A DNA stretch of 61,071 bases from assembly GCF_019966595.1 (NCBI RefSeq), contig NZ_JAINFJ010000015.1:1-61071 (forward strand), given 5' to 3'. The translations under genes were made by a program, and so were the position numbers. Every line of letters begins with the position of its first letter. Position 1 is the first letter of the stretch. Below, piece after piece: positions 1 through 7,766 of the stretch. The notes under the pieces are model-generated. The model had not been told where the DNA came from and made no database searches. It was given only the letters and a program-made list of their open reading frames with translations. This DNA is from Oricola indica (GTDB lineage: Bacteria; Pseudomonadota; Alphaproteobacteria; Rhizobiales; Rhizobiaceae).

Positions 1-483
1 CGCGCAAAACATGGCCCCCCGGTCTTCACATGGTCCGCGTCGGAAGCAAAGCGCATGGGGCGGCGCGATGTCTCGCAGATGTTTGCGGCTGCGGCAGAGT
101 TCGGCATTCGGTCCGGTCTCTCAATATCGGTGCCTGTTGGCTTCAAGAATCGGATGATTTTTACTTTGGTTACTGACCGTGCGGACCCACTCGACGCGCG
201 GAAGGTAGATCCTGTGACCGCGGCAGTTTGCGTTGCCTTTGTTCACGCGCGGCTCGCCGGCGCAAACCAGGATGTGTCTCTAGCAACCGATATTCGTCTT
301 TCGCCAAGAGAGGCAGAATGCCTTAGATGGTTTGCGGAAGGCGTGACAATGCCCGATATCGCGCTGTCTGTGGGCGTCTCCTATTCTTCAGTGCGCTCAT
401 ATCTCGATGCGGCAACGCAGAAACTCGGAGCTGCCAATACCCGCCAGGCCGCGTCCATGGCAATACGTATTGGACTTATTTGA
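1..483 (+). CDS. traR: TraR-like LuxR-family quorum-sensing regulator, 3' part
   Basis: C-terminal part of a LuxR/TraR-type regulator. The frame is open from base 1, so the true start lies outside the window and the ATG at 55 is internal. The visible 160 codons hold the end of the autoinducer-binding domain (PVFTWS near base 20, then VGFKNRMIFTLVTD) and a LuxR-type helix-turn-helix running from LSPREAECLRW to about KLGAANTRQA. In rhizobial and Agrobacterium plasmids TraR with an acyl-homoserine lactone activates the tra and trb conjugation operons. The convergent traM 134 bases downstream supports traR over a generic LuxR protein. The ligand cannot be inferred. Confidence 0.8.
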   Translation, partial: RAKHGPPVFTWSASEAKRMGRRDVSQMFAAAAEFGIRSGLSISVPVGFKNRMIFTLVTDRADPLDARKVDPVTAAVCVAFVHARLAGANQDVSLATDIRLSPREAECLRWFAEGVTMPDIALSVGVSYSSVRSYLDAATQKLGAANTRQAASMAIRIGLI

Positions 484-617
484 GAAGGACGATCCGGAAC
501 GGAATAAAGTCAGAATCGGACGATGGAAGTGTCGCATCCTAACTGGCCGAACTGTCGCATTACTAAATGGCTGCTATAAGCGCATATCGCATAAGTTTCG
601 TTATGGAACTAAAACGG

Positions 618-944
618 TCAGTGAAGCCCGGAGTCCGCCGGCACCTCCGGCACATGGCCCAGAATATCGACGACAATCCGCACCAGTTCGTGATGAAGCT
701 TCAATTCGAGCAACGCCAGACGGTAGCTGTGCCTCAGATCCCCGTTCTCGCAACCTGCCGAATCCTGCTCTTCAAGCCGCTCGAACAGCGATTGAGCACA
801 ATCGACAAGCCGGCGGTTCTTGACGATGATATCAACCGCAAGGCGCGCAAGTTCGTCAGTTGTCAACTCTTCGAGGATGACACGGACCAGCCGGTCATTG
901 ATCTGACCGGGCTGAAAACTACTGATCGACGCTCGGTTCGGCAT
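618..944 (-). CDS. traM: TraM-like antiactivator of TraR
   Basis: A 108-residue protein matching the TraM family in length and pattern: LTTDELARLAVDIIVKNRRL, then SLFERLEE, and a C-terminal helix ending VDILGHVPEV. Agrobacterium TraM has LPPTDLETITIDAIRTHRRL and ends LISILGFIPKV. TraM binds TraR and blocks DNA binding, setting the cell-density threshold for plasmid transfer. It is convergent with the traR fragment and on the same strand as traAFB at the far end of the window. A dense hairpin element starts immediately upstream of its ATG, so its promoter must lie inside or beyond that element. The family assignment is from remembered motifs, not a search. Confidence 0.82.
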   Translation of the reverse strand: MPNRASISSFQPGQINDRLVRVILEELTTDELARLAVDIIVKNRRLVDCAQSLFERLEEQDSAGCENGDLRHSYRLALLELKLHHELVRIVVDILGHVPEVPADSGLH

Positions 945-1180
945 TCACGTCCCGCGGCTTGAGCCGCGGTGCGCCCCCGCGACAAGATAAGATCTCGACC
1001 CCAAGCCGGGGGTTGGAAAACCGTCTTCGACGGTCCCTGCGACCTTTAGCACCGGGGCGCCTGGACATGCGTCACAGGCCCCCGGCCGAAAGCCGAAGGA
1101 TCTTGGTACCGATACGGTCGGCACCAATCCGCGAAGATGGGGTTTCCACGCCCCGGGGCGGCGCGTACCGCCCCGGGGCC
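945..1180 (+). ncRNA. GC-rich multi-hairpin element, possible HEARO/omega-like structured RNA
   Basis: No convincing gene lies here, but the stretch is packed with consecutive hairpins. CCGCGGCT/AGCCGCGG pair at 952-959 and 962-969. ACCGTC/GACGGT pair at 1020-1025 and 1029-1034. A two-part stem joins 1052-1057 with 1080-1085 and 1059-1063 with 1075-1079. A nested hairpin has TTGGT/ACCAA arms at 1103-1107 and 1123-1127 around ACCG-ATA-CGGT. An 11-base perfect stem joins 1151-1161 with 1168-1178. Many separate stems in 235 bases suggest a folded RNA. The first hairpin resembles IS200/IS605-type ends, and the overall form recalls HEARO (IscB omega) RNAs, but this is recollection. A rhizobial palindromic repeat of the RIME type is an alternative. 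Orientation is unresolved. Confidence 0.45.
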
Positions 1181-1240
1181 TTACTATTCCATCCGGCCGC
1201 CGCATACCAGCCATGCGAACCGAATTGCAACATCATCGTG

Positions 1241-1465
1241 TCAAGCGACGTGCCGATCCGCCAATACGTCTTCCGTTTGCCATGACGGGCCGGCAAGGAC
1301 AGTAGAAGGAAGATCGCCGACGGCGCCAAGCCGGCTGCGCAACGTATCCGTCATCTCGAAGACGCCGGCATAGGTCATGGTTTTGCCGATCCGTGTCGGC
1401 GTCCCGATGACCTCATAGGGACAGTCCGCGGCCCGGAGGATCCGCGCGATGCGGGCATCTAATAT
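1241..1465 (-). pseudogene. Fragment of an unrecognised protein
   Basis: An open frame of about 75 codons runs on the minus strand from just after the TAG at 1466-1468 to a TGA at 1241-1243. Readable parts are LDARIARILRAADCPYEVIG, GKTMTYAGVFEMTDTLRSRL and SWQTEDVLADRHVA. It has no start codon with a ribosome site, it follows the IS630 relic in the same frame, and it looks like a leftover C-terminus. I do not recognise the family and assign no function. Confidence 0.35.
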
Positions 1466-1888
1466 CTAGACGATATGGTCAATGCCCGCCGTTTTGGCAG
1501 ACCTCGACGATGCCGCGGAGCAGCGAAGAGCTTTTTTGAACCGCAGACCCTCGCGCCGCAGGAAACGCCACACTGTGTCGTGCGATACCGTCACCCCGCG
1601 CGCCGCCAATTCCGCCTTCGGCCCGTGCAGCGACAGGTGCGGCGTCTCGCGTAGACGCTCCACAATGAAGTCGCGATACGGCTCCAGAACACGTTTGCGG
1701 TGGTCGCCTATCCTGCCGGGCTCGACAGACCCGCGCCGCCGCCGAATTGGCCCTTGCCCGATACATCGACGGCTTCTACACTCCACGTCGGCGACATTCC
1801 GCTCTAGGATACAAATCGCCGGCATTGTTCGAGGCCGATATGACCATCTCAGAGTGAAAGCCTCTCCACTAAATCCGGGCAAGTCCAA
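1466..1888 (-). pseudogene. IS630-family transposase relic
   Basis: The middle of this frame reads like the N-terminal helix-turn-helix part of IS630-type transposases: EPYRDFIVERLRETPHLSLH, then KAELAARGVTVSHDTVWRFL and RREGLRFKKAL. The catalytic DDE half is absent: after FKKAL the frame changes character and stops at GIDHIV. The upstream end (MDLPGFSGEAF and onward) does not look like transposase and is probably unrelated. It is therefore a truncated, inactive insertion-sequence remnant at the left edge of the catabolic region. Confidence 0.75.
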
Positions 1889-1940
1889 TTACTCGCCCTA
1901 AACGATCGGAGGCTCATCGGGAGGATACTTCCCCGGCCGG

Positions 1941-2819
1941 TCAGGAGCAGGAAACTTCTACTTTCGCGAGCAACTTGCGCGCGGCCTCGGCATGAAGCCG
2001 CTCGATCATCCGACCGTTGAACGAGACCACGCCCTTGTCGGCGTTTTCCGGTTGATCGAAGAAGGAGACAATGGTTCTTGCCTCTTCAATTGCGGCCGAT
2101 GACGGCGAGAACGCCGTGTTAGCCGGCTCGATCTGACCCGGATGGATCAGGGTCTTGCCATCAAAGCCGAGTAACACACCTTCGCCGCATTCGGCGGCAA
2201 AACCATCGGTATCACGGAAATCATTATAAACGCCATCCAGCACGTCGATATCGAACGCGCGGGCATGAATAACAAGCGAAGCCAGCCAATGGATGATGGT
2301 CGCACGGCCCTCGGGAAGCGGCAGCGACATCTCCTTGGCAATATCGTTGGTACCCGCGACCATGCAATCGAGACGGATCGCGCTGTCGGATCCGCACCTG
2401 GCAATATCGCCGATGTTGACGAAGGCAAGCGGCGTCTCGATCATCGCCCAGAGCGGCGTGCCGGTTGCACCGGCGTCATCGACCACGCGCCGCGCCTCGG
2501 TGAGCATGGCAGCGGTCTCCACCTTGGGCAGAAGAATTGCATCGGGCCCGGCCTCGGCGGCGGCTGCGATATCGCCCCGACCCCATTCGCTCGACAGCGA
2601 ATTGACGCGAATGACCCGTTCGCGGCCGTTGGCCTCGGTGGATTTCAAATGTTCTACGATAGCCGCGCGCGCGCCTGACTTGGCGTCCGGGGCGACCGCG
2701 TCCTCCAGATCAAAAATGACGGAATCGCAAGCAAGCTGACCTGTTTTGGCCATCGCCTTTCCATTGGAACCGGGCACGTAGAGAACGGATCGGCGCGCCC
2801 TTGGCTGTCTTGTGCTCAT
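1941..2819 (-). CDS. HpcH/HpaI (CitE-like) CoA-ester lyase
   Basis: A 292-residue TIM-barrel lyase of the citrate-lyase-beta/malyl-CoA lyase family, which splits hydroxyacyl-CoA esters such as malyl- or citramalyl-CoA. It shows the N-terminal signature RRSVLYVPGSN, the barrel segment DSVIFDLEDAVAPDAK, the putative metal ligands Glu in AMIETPLAF and Asp in AGTNDIAKE, and the C-terminal IHPGQIEPAN. The start at 2819 (MSTRQPRARRS) is preferred over the longer frame because the neighbouring hydrolase ends at 2824. It is the last gene of a four-gene operon with mcl1 and mch. Its exact substrate is open. Two different lyases in one operon suggest two cleavage steps or a thioesterase-like variant. 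Confidence 0.85.
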   Translation of the reverse strand: MSTRQPRARRSVLYVPGSNGKAMAKTGQLACDSVIFDLEDAVAPDAKSGARAAIVEHLKSTEANGRERVIRVNSLSSEWGRGDIAAAAEAGPDAILLPKVETAAMLTEARRVVDDAGATGTPLWAMIETPLAFVNIGDIARCGSDSAIRLDCMVAGTNDIAKEMSLPLPEGRATIIHWLASLVIHARAFDIDVLDGVYNDFRDTDGFAAECGEGVLLGFDGKTLIHPGQIEPANTAFSPSSAAIEEARTIVSFFDQPENADKGVVSFNGRMIERLHAEAARKLLAKVEVSCS

Positions 2820-2823
2820 TGTC

Positions 2824-3894
2824 TCACGCTTTTGTCTTATATCGGGAAATGCCCGGCTCGCCGGAAACATCGGCAACAACGCCAAGATGAACGAGATGGT
2901 TGATATGCGCGAGCGTCTCGCCAAGCGCGAAACCGATATTTGCCACCCCCTCGATCTTCGGGAACATTTTCTTCGAGAGTTCCAGCCCCGTGGAAGGCTC
3001 GGCCAGAAATTTCGCCGTGGCCTCCAGACGCTCCCGATGATGCTCGCCGAGTTGCGCGATCCGCTCCCTGATCCCGATATAGGGCGAACCGTGTGACGGC
3101 AGGATCAGCGTACCGTCCGCTACGCCGTCGAATTGCGCAAAGGAAGAGAGATAATCGCCAAGCGGATCGGCTTTCGGCAGCATTTCATAGACGGCAATGA
3201 CCGGAGAAATCTTGGGCAGAAGGTGGTCGCCTGCAATCAGAATGCCGGAGTCCGGGTCGTAAAACGATGCATGTTCATGCGCATGACCGCCGGTCACGAT
3301 CACCTGCCACTCACGCGAACCGAGCCGGATCCTGTCGCCGTCGCGGATTTCCGTCAGAAAGCCCGGAAGCGGCGTTGCCAGATCCATGAATTCGGCGCGG
3401 TTGCGAACCAGTTCCTCCGCATCCGCCGGCGCAAACCCGTTGCGCAGCAGATATGCGCGGTGAGCGCTATCCGAACGCGGCACATCATGCGTGTGGCTGA
3501 TGCGAGCCCACATCCATTCTGTGAAGGTCCCGACGAAATCGCTGTCGAACCGCTCGACCATCCAGCCCGTCAGACCGATGTGATCAACATGCCCATGCGT
3601 GGCGACGACGCGCGTCACCTTGCGCCCGCCCATCGGACCGGCAAACAGACCGTCCCACAGCCGGTAGATCTCCGGTGTCGCACATCCGGTATCGATCACG
3701 GTCCAGCCATCGTCTTCCTCGATAAGCCAGACATTGACGTGGTTCAGCCGGAACGGCAGCGGAATCCGCGCCCACAGGATGCCCGGCGCGACTTCCGTCA
3801 CCTCACCGGGCGATGGCGGCTTGCCCCAGGGATATTCGAGTGGTGTGGATTGCCCCCCAGACATCCCGCTTGCGGTACCGTTCACGCGCGGCAT
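2824..3894 (-). CDS. Metallo-beta-lactamase-fold hydrolase
   Basis: About 356 residues with the MBL-fold metal motif THGHVDHIG around residue 100 and later ligands in GGHAHEHASFYD, AGDHLLPKISP and LPSHGSPY. It belongs to the glyoxalase-II-like group with an extra C-terminal helical domain (ETLAHINHLVHLG), often found near CoA pathways as thioesterase-like or detoxifying hydrolases. The start is uncertain: a TTG at 3909, ATGs at 3894 and 3864, none with a strong ribosome site. The first two overlap the upstream mch by a few bases. It is third in the mcl1-mch operon. Hydrolysis of an acyl-CoA or lactone intermediate is plausible but inferred. Confidence 0.8.
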   Translation of the reverse strand: MPRVNGTASGMSGGQSTPLEYPWGKPPSPGEVTEVAPGILWARIPLPFRLNHVNVWLIEEDDGWTVIDTGCATPEIYRLWDGLFAGPMGGRKVTRVVATHGHVDHIGLTGWMVERFDSDFVGTFTEWMWARISHTHDVPRSDSAHRAYLLRNGFAPADAEELVRNRAEFMDLATPLPGFLTEIRDGDRIRLGSREWQVIVTGGHAHEHASFYDPDSGILIAGDHLLPKISPVIAVYEMLPKADPLGDYLSSFAQFDGVADGTLILPSHGSPYIGIRERIAQLGEHHRERLEATAKFLAEPSTGLELSKKMFPKIEGVANIGFALGETLAHINHLVHLGVVADVSGEPGISRYKTKA

Positions 3895-4931
3895 GGGATC
3901 AAGAGCCAATAATCGAGTTCAAGGAGAAGGTTGTCCTTCGGCATTTCCCCCGTCTGCGCGAATGAAGCGCAGGAAACATCCTTCGTGGCATATGTGCGCA
4001 CGCGCAAGGCACCAACATCGGAGCGGCCGGCAACCGGGCTGCGGTCCACAATCTCGCTGGCGCAATAGACCGTGTCGCCCGCTGCCGCCGGATTGACATG
4101 GCGCCCCCCATTGATGGCGGCGACGAACGCGCCATTGCCCAGGCCGTTGAACGAAAGCGAACGGGCAAGCGAGATGACATGCCCGCCATAGACGATCCGC
4201 CGTCCGAATCGGCTGTCACGCTGGAGCACATTGTCGAAATGGCCCTTGGCCGTGTTTTGATAAAGGCGCGTCGCGATCTGGTGCTCGGCCTCCTCGATGG
4301 TCATGCCATCAATGTGGTCGATCCGCTCGCCAACCGCATAGTCCTCGAAGAAATACGGACTGCCCGCCACGGCTTGGTCATAGGCTGAGAAATCGAGACC
4401 GTCAGGCACTGTCAGCGTTTCGCCGGCAACCTCCGTAGCGGTCTCCGGCGTTACGGGATCGGGTGCCGGAGCCGAGTGATCGCGCTTGTTGACCATGACC
4501 CAGCGAATGAAGCTCAGCACGGTTGCCCCGTGCTGGTTGATGCCGGTGGATCGGACATAAACAATGCCGGTCTTGCCGCTGGAGTTCTCGCGAAGACCGA
4601 TCACCTCTGACTTTGCGGTAAAGCTGTCGCCCGGCATTGCCTGTTCGAGAAACCGGCATTCGGCATAACCGAGATTGGCGACCGCATTGAGTGAGATATC
4701 CGGCACGGTCTTGCCGAAAATCACATGGAACAGCAGCAGATTGTCGATCGGCGCGCGGCTCAATCCGACCGACTGCGCGAAGGCATCCGACGACTGCACC
4801 GGAAACCGCATTCCGTAAAGCGCCGAATAAAGCGAGACGTCACCGGTCGTAATCGTACGCGGCACGGCGTGGACGATCTCCTGACCAAGCCGGAAATCCT
4901 CAAAGAAATTGCCTGAGGTGGACTTGGCCAT
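3882..4931 (-). CDS. mch: Mesaconyl-CoA hydratase (beta-methylmalyl-CoA dehydratase)
   Basis: A double hot-dog MaoC-type hydratase of about 349 residues. It matches Rhodobacter mesaconyl-CoA hydratase closely in remembered segments: GNFFEDFRLGQ, APIDNLLLFHVIFGKTVPDI, ANLGYAECRF, FIRWVMVNKRD, HIDGMTIEEAEHQIATRLYQ and RFGRRIVYGGHVISLARSLS. The enzyme interconverts mesaconyl-CoA and beta-methylmalyl-CoA, which the neighbouring lyase splits to propionyl-CoA and glyoxylate. The ATG at 4931 (MAKSTSGN) has GAAGGG upstream and lies two bases after the mcl1 stop. The two genes are adjacent in the ethylmalonyl-CoA pathway of other alphaproteobacteria. Here the other genes of that pathway are not visible. 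Confidence 0.9.
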   Translation of the reverse strand: MAKSTSGNFFEDFRLGQEIVHAVPRTITTGDVSLYSALYGMRFPVQSSDAFAQSVGLSRAPIDNLLLFHVIFGKTVPDISLNAVANLGYAECRFLEQAMPGDSFTAKSEVIGLRENSSGKTGIVYVRSTGINQHGATVLSFIRWVMVNKRDHSAPAPDPVTPETATEVAGETLTVPDGLDFSAYDQAVAGSPYFFEDYAVGERIDHIDGMTIEEAEHQIATRLYQNTAKGHFDNVLQRDSRFGRRIVYGGHVISLARSLSFNGLGNGAFVAAINGGRHVNPAAAGDTVYCASEIVDRSPVAGRSDVGALRVRTYATKDVSCASFAQTGEMPKDNLLLELDYWLLIPCRA

Positions 4932-4933
4932 GC

Positions 4934-5863
4934 TCAAAGCCCTTCGCTCGGCTTGATGCCAGCCAGTTCGGCCTGGTCGATAACCTTCTGCACGAGACGG
5001 ACGGTGGCGACATCGACCATCTGACCGTCAACCTGGATCGCGCCAAGGCCCTGTTCCTGCGCCTCACGATAGGCGGCAACAGCCTCGTAGGCCTTGTCGA
5101 CCTCTTCCTGCGACGGGCTGAAAACCTCCTGTGCGATGGCGACCTGGCTCGGATGAATGGCCCATTTGCCCACGGCGCCAAGCTGCTTGGCGCGTACGCA
5201 TTCGGTACGGAACCAGTCTCCATCGCGGAAATTGACGAAGGGTCCGTCAACCGCATCCAACCCGTATGTCCGCGCCGCGACAATCATCTTGAAGCGCGCG
5301 TAATGCCAGATATCGCCCGGATAGCCGGAATCGCCAGCAATCGCGCGGGTATCGATGCCTTGCGATGCGGAGTAGTCGCCCATGCCGAAGATCAGCGCTT
5401 CGATACGGTCCGACGCACCGGCAATCTCATCGACGCGCATCATCGCTTCGGCTTCCTCGATCAGAAGCTCGATACCGATGCGTCGGGTAATGCCAAGCTT
5501 CATTTCGATCTGCGTCAGGAGGCGGTCGACAAAGCGCACGTCGCAGGCGTTACGAACTTTCGGCACAAGGATCGTGTCGATCTTGTCACCTGCCCCTTCG
5601 ACAACCGTAATGATGTCCTCATAGGCGTAATGCGTATCGAGATCATTGATACGGACACAGCGTATCGTCGAGCCGAAATCCAGCGTGTTCAGTGCGTTGA
5701 CGATCTGGCCGCGCGCTTCAACCTTGGCGTTCGGCGCAACAGCATCCTCCAGGTCGAGAAAGACGTGATCCACGCCAAGCGACGCCGCTTTCGTCATCAT
5801 CTTGTCGCTCGAACCGGGAACCGCCAACTGGCACCGGCGCAATCGTTTCGGCTGCTTCGACAT
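4934..5863 (-). CDS. mcl1: L-malyl-CoA/beta-methylmalyl-CoA lyase
   Basis: A 309-residue HpcH/HpaI-family lyase resembling Rhodobacter Mcl1: RRCQLAVPGSS, DHVFLDLEDAVAPNAK, LVPKVRNACDV, the metal Glu in ELLIEEAEAM, the Asp in FGMGDYSAS, and VGKWAIHPSQVA. It cleaves beta-methylmalyl-CoA to propionyl-CoA plus glyoxylate and malyl-CoA to acetyl-CoA plus glyoxylate. The ATG at 5863 is chosen because GGAGGAG lies at ideal spacing; the longer start would place that site inside the gene. It is the first gene of the leftward operon mcl1-mch-hydrolase-lyase and diverges from an enoyl-CoA hydratase. The operator-like palindrome at 5974-5987 lies in between. Confidence 0.9.
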   Translation of the reverse strand: MSKQPKRLRRCQLAVPGSSDKMMTKAASLGVDHVFLDLEDAVAPNAKVEARGQIVNALNTLDFGSTIRCVRINDLDTHYAYEDIITVVEGAGDKIDTILVPKVRNACDVRFVDRLLTQIEMKLGITRRIGIELLIEEAEAMMRVDEIAGASDRIEALIFGMGDYSASQGIDTRAIAGDSGYPGDIWHYARFKMIVAARTYGLDAVDGPFVNFRDGDWFRTECVRAKQLGAVGKWAIHPSQVAIAQEVFSPSQEEVDKAYEAVAAYREAQEQGLGAIQVDGQMVDVATVRLVQKVIDQAELAGIKPSEGL

Positions 5864-5973
5864 TCTTTGCTCCTCCACAATGACGAGCTTTGCTCGTCCT
5901 GACCCGCCCCCGCAATGGGCCGCTGCCAGTCCACAAATCAGACTTTGACAGCGCGGGATCGTTGTCGTTAAAT

Positions 5974-5987
5974 CTAACTACCGTTCG
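5974..5987. promoter_or_regulatory. Operator-like palindrome, site A
   Basis: CTAAC-TACC-GTTCG with AT-rich flanks, in the divergent promoter region between mcl1 (minus) and the enoyl-CoA hydratase (plus). It is one of at least eight such sites at operon starts across the window. Confidence 0.6.
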
Positions 5988-6042
5988 ATTTTAAGTTCGT
6001 AAACCCCTTTGGCGTTTTGCCACCATCATGAAAGGCAGCCAT

Positions 6043-6813
6043 ATGGCCTTGGTGCTTCTTGAACGTCCCGCCCCGCATGTCGCGCTTCTTCGTCTCAACC
6101 GGACGGAAGCGCGCAATGCCCTGAGCCCGGAACTTCGGGTGGAGCTTCGAGACCATTTTCTTACCTTGTCGGATGACCGCGATTGCAGGGCGATCGTCAT
6201 CACCGGGAACGAAAAGGCTTTTGCCGCCGGTGCCGATATAAAGGCCATGGCCGACATCTCGCCAGCCGAGATCATGGCGCAAGACGACGAAACCAACTGG
6301 GCCGCGATCCGGCACTGCCGCAAACCCATCATAGCTGCGGTACAAGGTTACGCACTCGGAGGCGGTTGCGAACTGGCGATGTGTTGCGACCTGATCGTCG
6401 CAGGCGAAAGCGCCCGATTCGGTCAGCCAGAGGTGAAACTGGGCATCATGCCCGGTGCCGGCGGTACGCAACGCCTTGTCCGGGCCATCGGCAAGCATCG
6501 CGCCATGCGGCTGCTACTGACTGGAGCCATGATGGATGCCGACGAGGCCTTTTCCGCAGGATTGATTACCAAGGTCGTCCCTGACGAGCAGGTTGTTTCG
6601 GACGCCATTTCCATTGCCGCGGAGATCGCGGAAATGCCGCCGCTTGCTGTTTCAGAGATCAAGCAGGTGGTTCTTGCCGGCGTCGACGCGCCACTCGATA
6701 CAGCCATCATGCTGGAGCGCCGAGCCGCCTATATGCTCTTCGGAACCGAGGACAAAAAGGAGGCCATGACGGCCTTTATTGAGAAAAGAACCCCCAACTT
6801 TTCAGGGCGTTAG
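6043..6813 (+). CDS. Enoyl-CoA hydratase (crotonase family)
   Basis: A 256-residue crotonase. Both catalytic glutamates expected in true hydratases are present: in GGGCELAMCCD and in GQPEVKLGIMPGAGGTQRL. The oxyanion-hole segment is FAAGADIKAM. It hydrates trans-2-enoyl-CoA to 3-hydroxyacyl-CoA. The ATG at 6043 (MALVLLERP) is favoured because AAAGG precedes it; the ATG at 6028 has no ribosome site. It diverges from the mcl1 operon and precedes the ABC transporter operon on the same strand, separated by a second operator-like site. It is the only crotonase of the four in the window with an intact pair of glutamates. Confidence 0.88.
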   Translation: MALVLLERPAPHVALLRLNRTEARNALSPELRVELRDHFLTLSDDRDCRAIVITGNEKAFAAGADIKAMADISPAEIMAQDDETNWAAIRHCRKPIIAAVQGYALGGGCELAMCCDLIVAGESARFGQPEVKLGIMPGAGGTQRLVRAIGKHRAMRLLLTGAMMDADEAFSAGLITKVVPDEQVVSDAISIAAEIAEMPPLAVSEIKQVVLAGVDAPLDTAIMLERRAAYMLFGTEDKKEAMTAFIEKRTPNFSGR

Positions 6814-6856
6814 TCAAATCACCGGTGAAACTCGTCAGCGGATGATGACAAATTTT

Positions 6857-6870
6857 CGAACAGGTGTTAG
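6857..6870. promoter_or_regulatory. Operator-like palindrome, site B
   Basis: CGAAC-AGGT-GTTAG, the reverse complement of the CTAAC-N4-GTTCG form, 49 bases before the leader ORF of the livG operon. It probably controls the transporter genes. Confidence 0.6.
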
Positions 6871-6918
6871 AGTTTTGAAATCCCAGCACCGGCAAGGTGC
6901 GGGATACGGGAGGAAAAG

Positions 6919-6975
6919 ATGAAGACTTGCAAGAATATGCTCCACCGCATGCCGGCACTGGGTCAAGCAGGCTGA
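6919..6975 (+). CDS. 18-residue leader peptide ORF upstream of livG
   Basis: A short frame (MKTCKNMLHRMPALGQAG, TGA at 6973-6975) starts behind a strong GGGAGGAAAAG ribosome site. It ends one base before the livG ATG at 6977, which has no good ribosome site of its own. This layout fits translational coupling or a leader peptide that sets livG expression. It could instead be an extended 5' region with no translated product. The peptide resembles nothing I know. Confidence 0.45.
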   Translation: MKTCKNMLHRMPALGQAG

Positions 6976-6976
6976 C

Positions 6977-7756
6977 ATGCTGGACATCGAGGACATTCAG
7001 CTCTCCTTCGGCGGAGTGAAGGCCCTTTCGGGCGTCACGGTCAACGCCGAGACCGGCATGATCACATCCGTGATCGGACCGAACGGCGCAGGCAAGACGA
7101 GTCTTTTCAACGTCATTTCGGGTTTTTATCGTCCCCAGAAGGGCCGCGTGACGCTGGCCGGCGAGGATATCTCGTCGCTGAAGCCGCATCAGCGCGCCTA
7201 TCGCGGCATGGCCCGCACGTTTCAGAATATCGCCCTGTTCCATGGCATGACCGTCGCCGACAACATCAAGCTCGGCGCACACACACACCTCAAGAGCGGC
7301 ATCCTGTCGGCTGGCCTGCGCCTGCCCTCCACCCGCAACGAGGAAGCCAACCTGGACAAGGAAGCCGACGAAATCATTGACCTGCTTGAACTCGACAAGG
7401 TCCGCAACGATCAGGTCGAGGACCTCGCCTACGGGCTTCAAAAGCGCGTCGAGATGGCCCGTGCGCTCATCATGCGCCCGAAAATCCTTCTGCTCGACGA
7501 GCCGGTGGCGGGCATGAACCGCGAGGAAAAAAGCGAAATGAGCCGCTTTGTCCTGCGGGTCAAGAATGACCTCAACACCACGGTTCTGCTAATCGAGCAC
7601 GACATGAGCATGGTCATGGGCATCTCCGACGCGATCGTCGTGTTGTCGTTCGGACAACCAATCGCGTCGGGCACGCCCGACGAAGTCCGCAATAATCCCG
7701 ACGTCATCAAGGCCTATCTCGGCTCTGTCGACGAAACCACGCAGAACGCGGCTTGA
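6977..7756 (+). CDS. livG: Branched-chain amino acid-type ABC transporter ATPase
   Basis: A 259-residue ATPase of the LivG subgroup. Walker A is GPNGAGKT at residues 34-41, the Q-loop is in ARTFQNIALF, the signature is the LivG-style variant AYGLQKR near 151-157, and Walker B is LLLDEP at 171-176, followed by IEHDMSMVM. It powers the importer made of LivH, LivM, LivF and the periplasmic binding protein encoded next to it. HAAT-family importers also carry aromatic acids, urea and other carboxylates. In a CoA-catabolic cluster the cargo is probably the pathway substrate. Translation appears coupled to the leader ORF just upstream. Confidence 0.92.
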   Translation: MLDIEDIQLSFGGVKALSGVTVNAETGMITSVIGPNGAGKTSLFNVISGFYRPQKGRVTLAGEDISSLKPHQRAYRGMARTFQNIALFHGMTVADNIKLGAHTHLKSGILSAGLRLPSTRNEEANLDKEADEIIDLLELDKVRNDQVEDLAYGLQKRVEMARALIMRPKILLLDEPVAGMNREEKSEMSRFVLRVKNDLNTTVLLIEHDMSMVMGISDAIVVLSFGQPIASGTPDEVRNNPDVIKAYLGSVDETTQNAA

Positions 7757-7766
7757 GGAGGACACG

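Noticed and set aside
504-530. Further operator copy near the traR end (CTAAC-TGGC-CGAAC around 539-552)
   Set aside because: The second arm is a direct, not an inverted, match, so it lacks the dyad.
1941-5863. Itaconate degradation operon (Ict-Ich-Ccl)
   Set aside because: The hydratase is the long double hot-dog Mch type, not the shorter itaconyl-CoA hydratase, and no CoA-transferase is adjacent.
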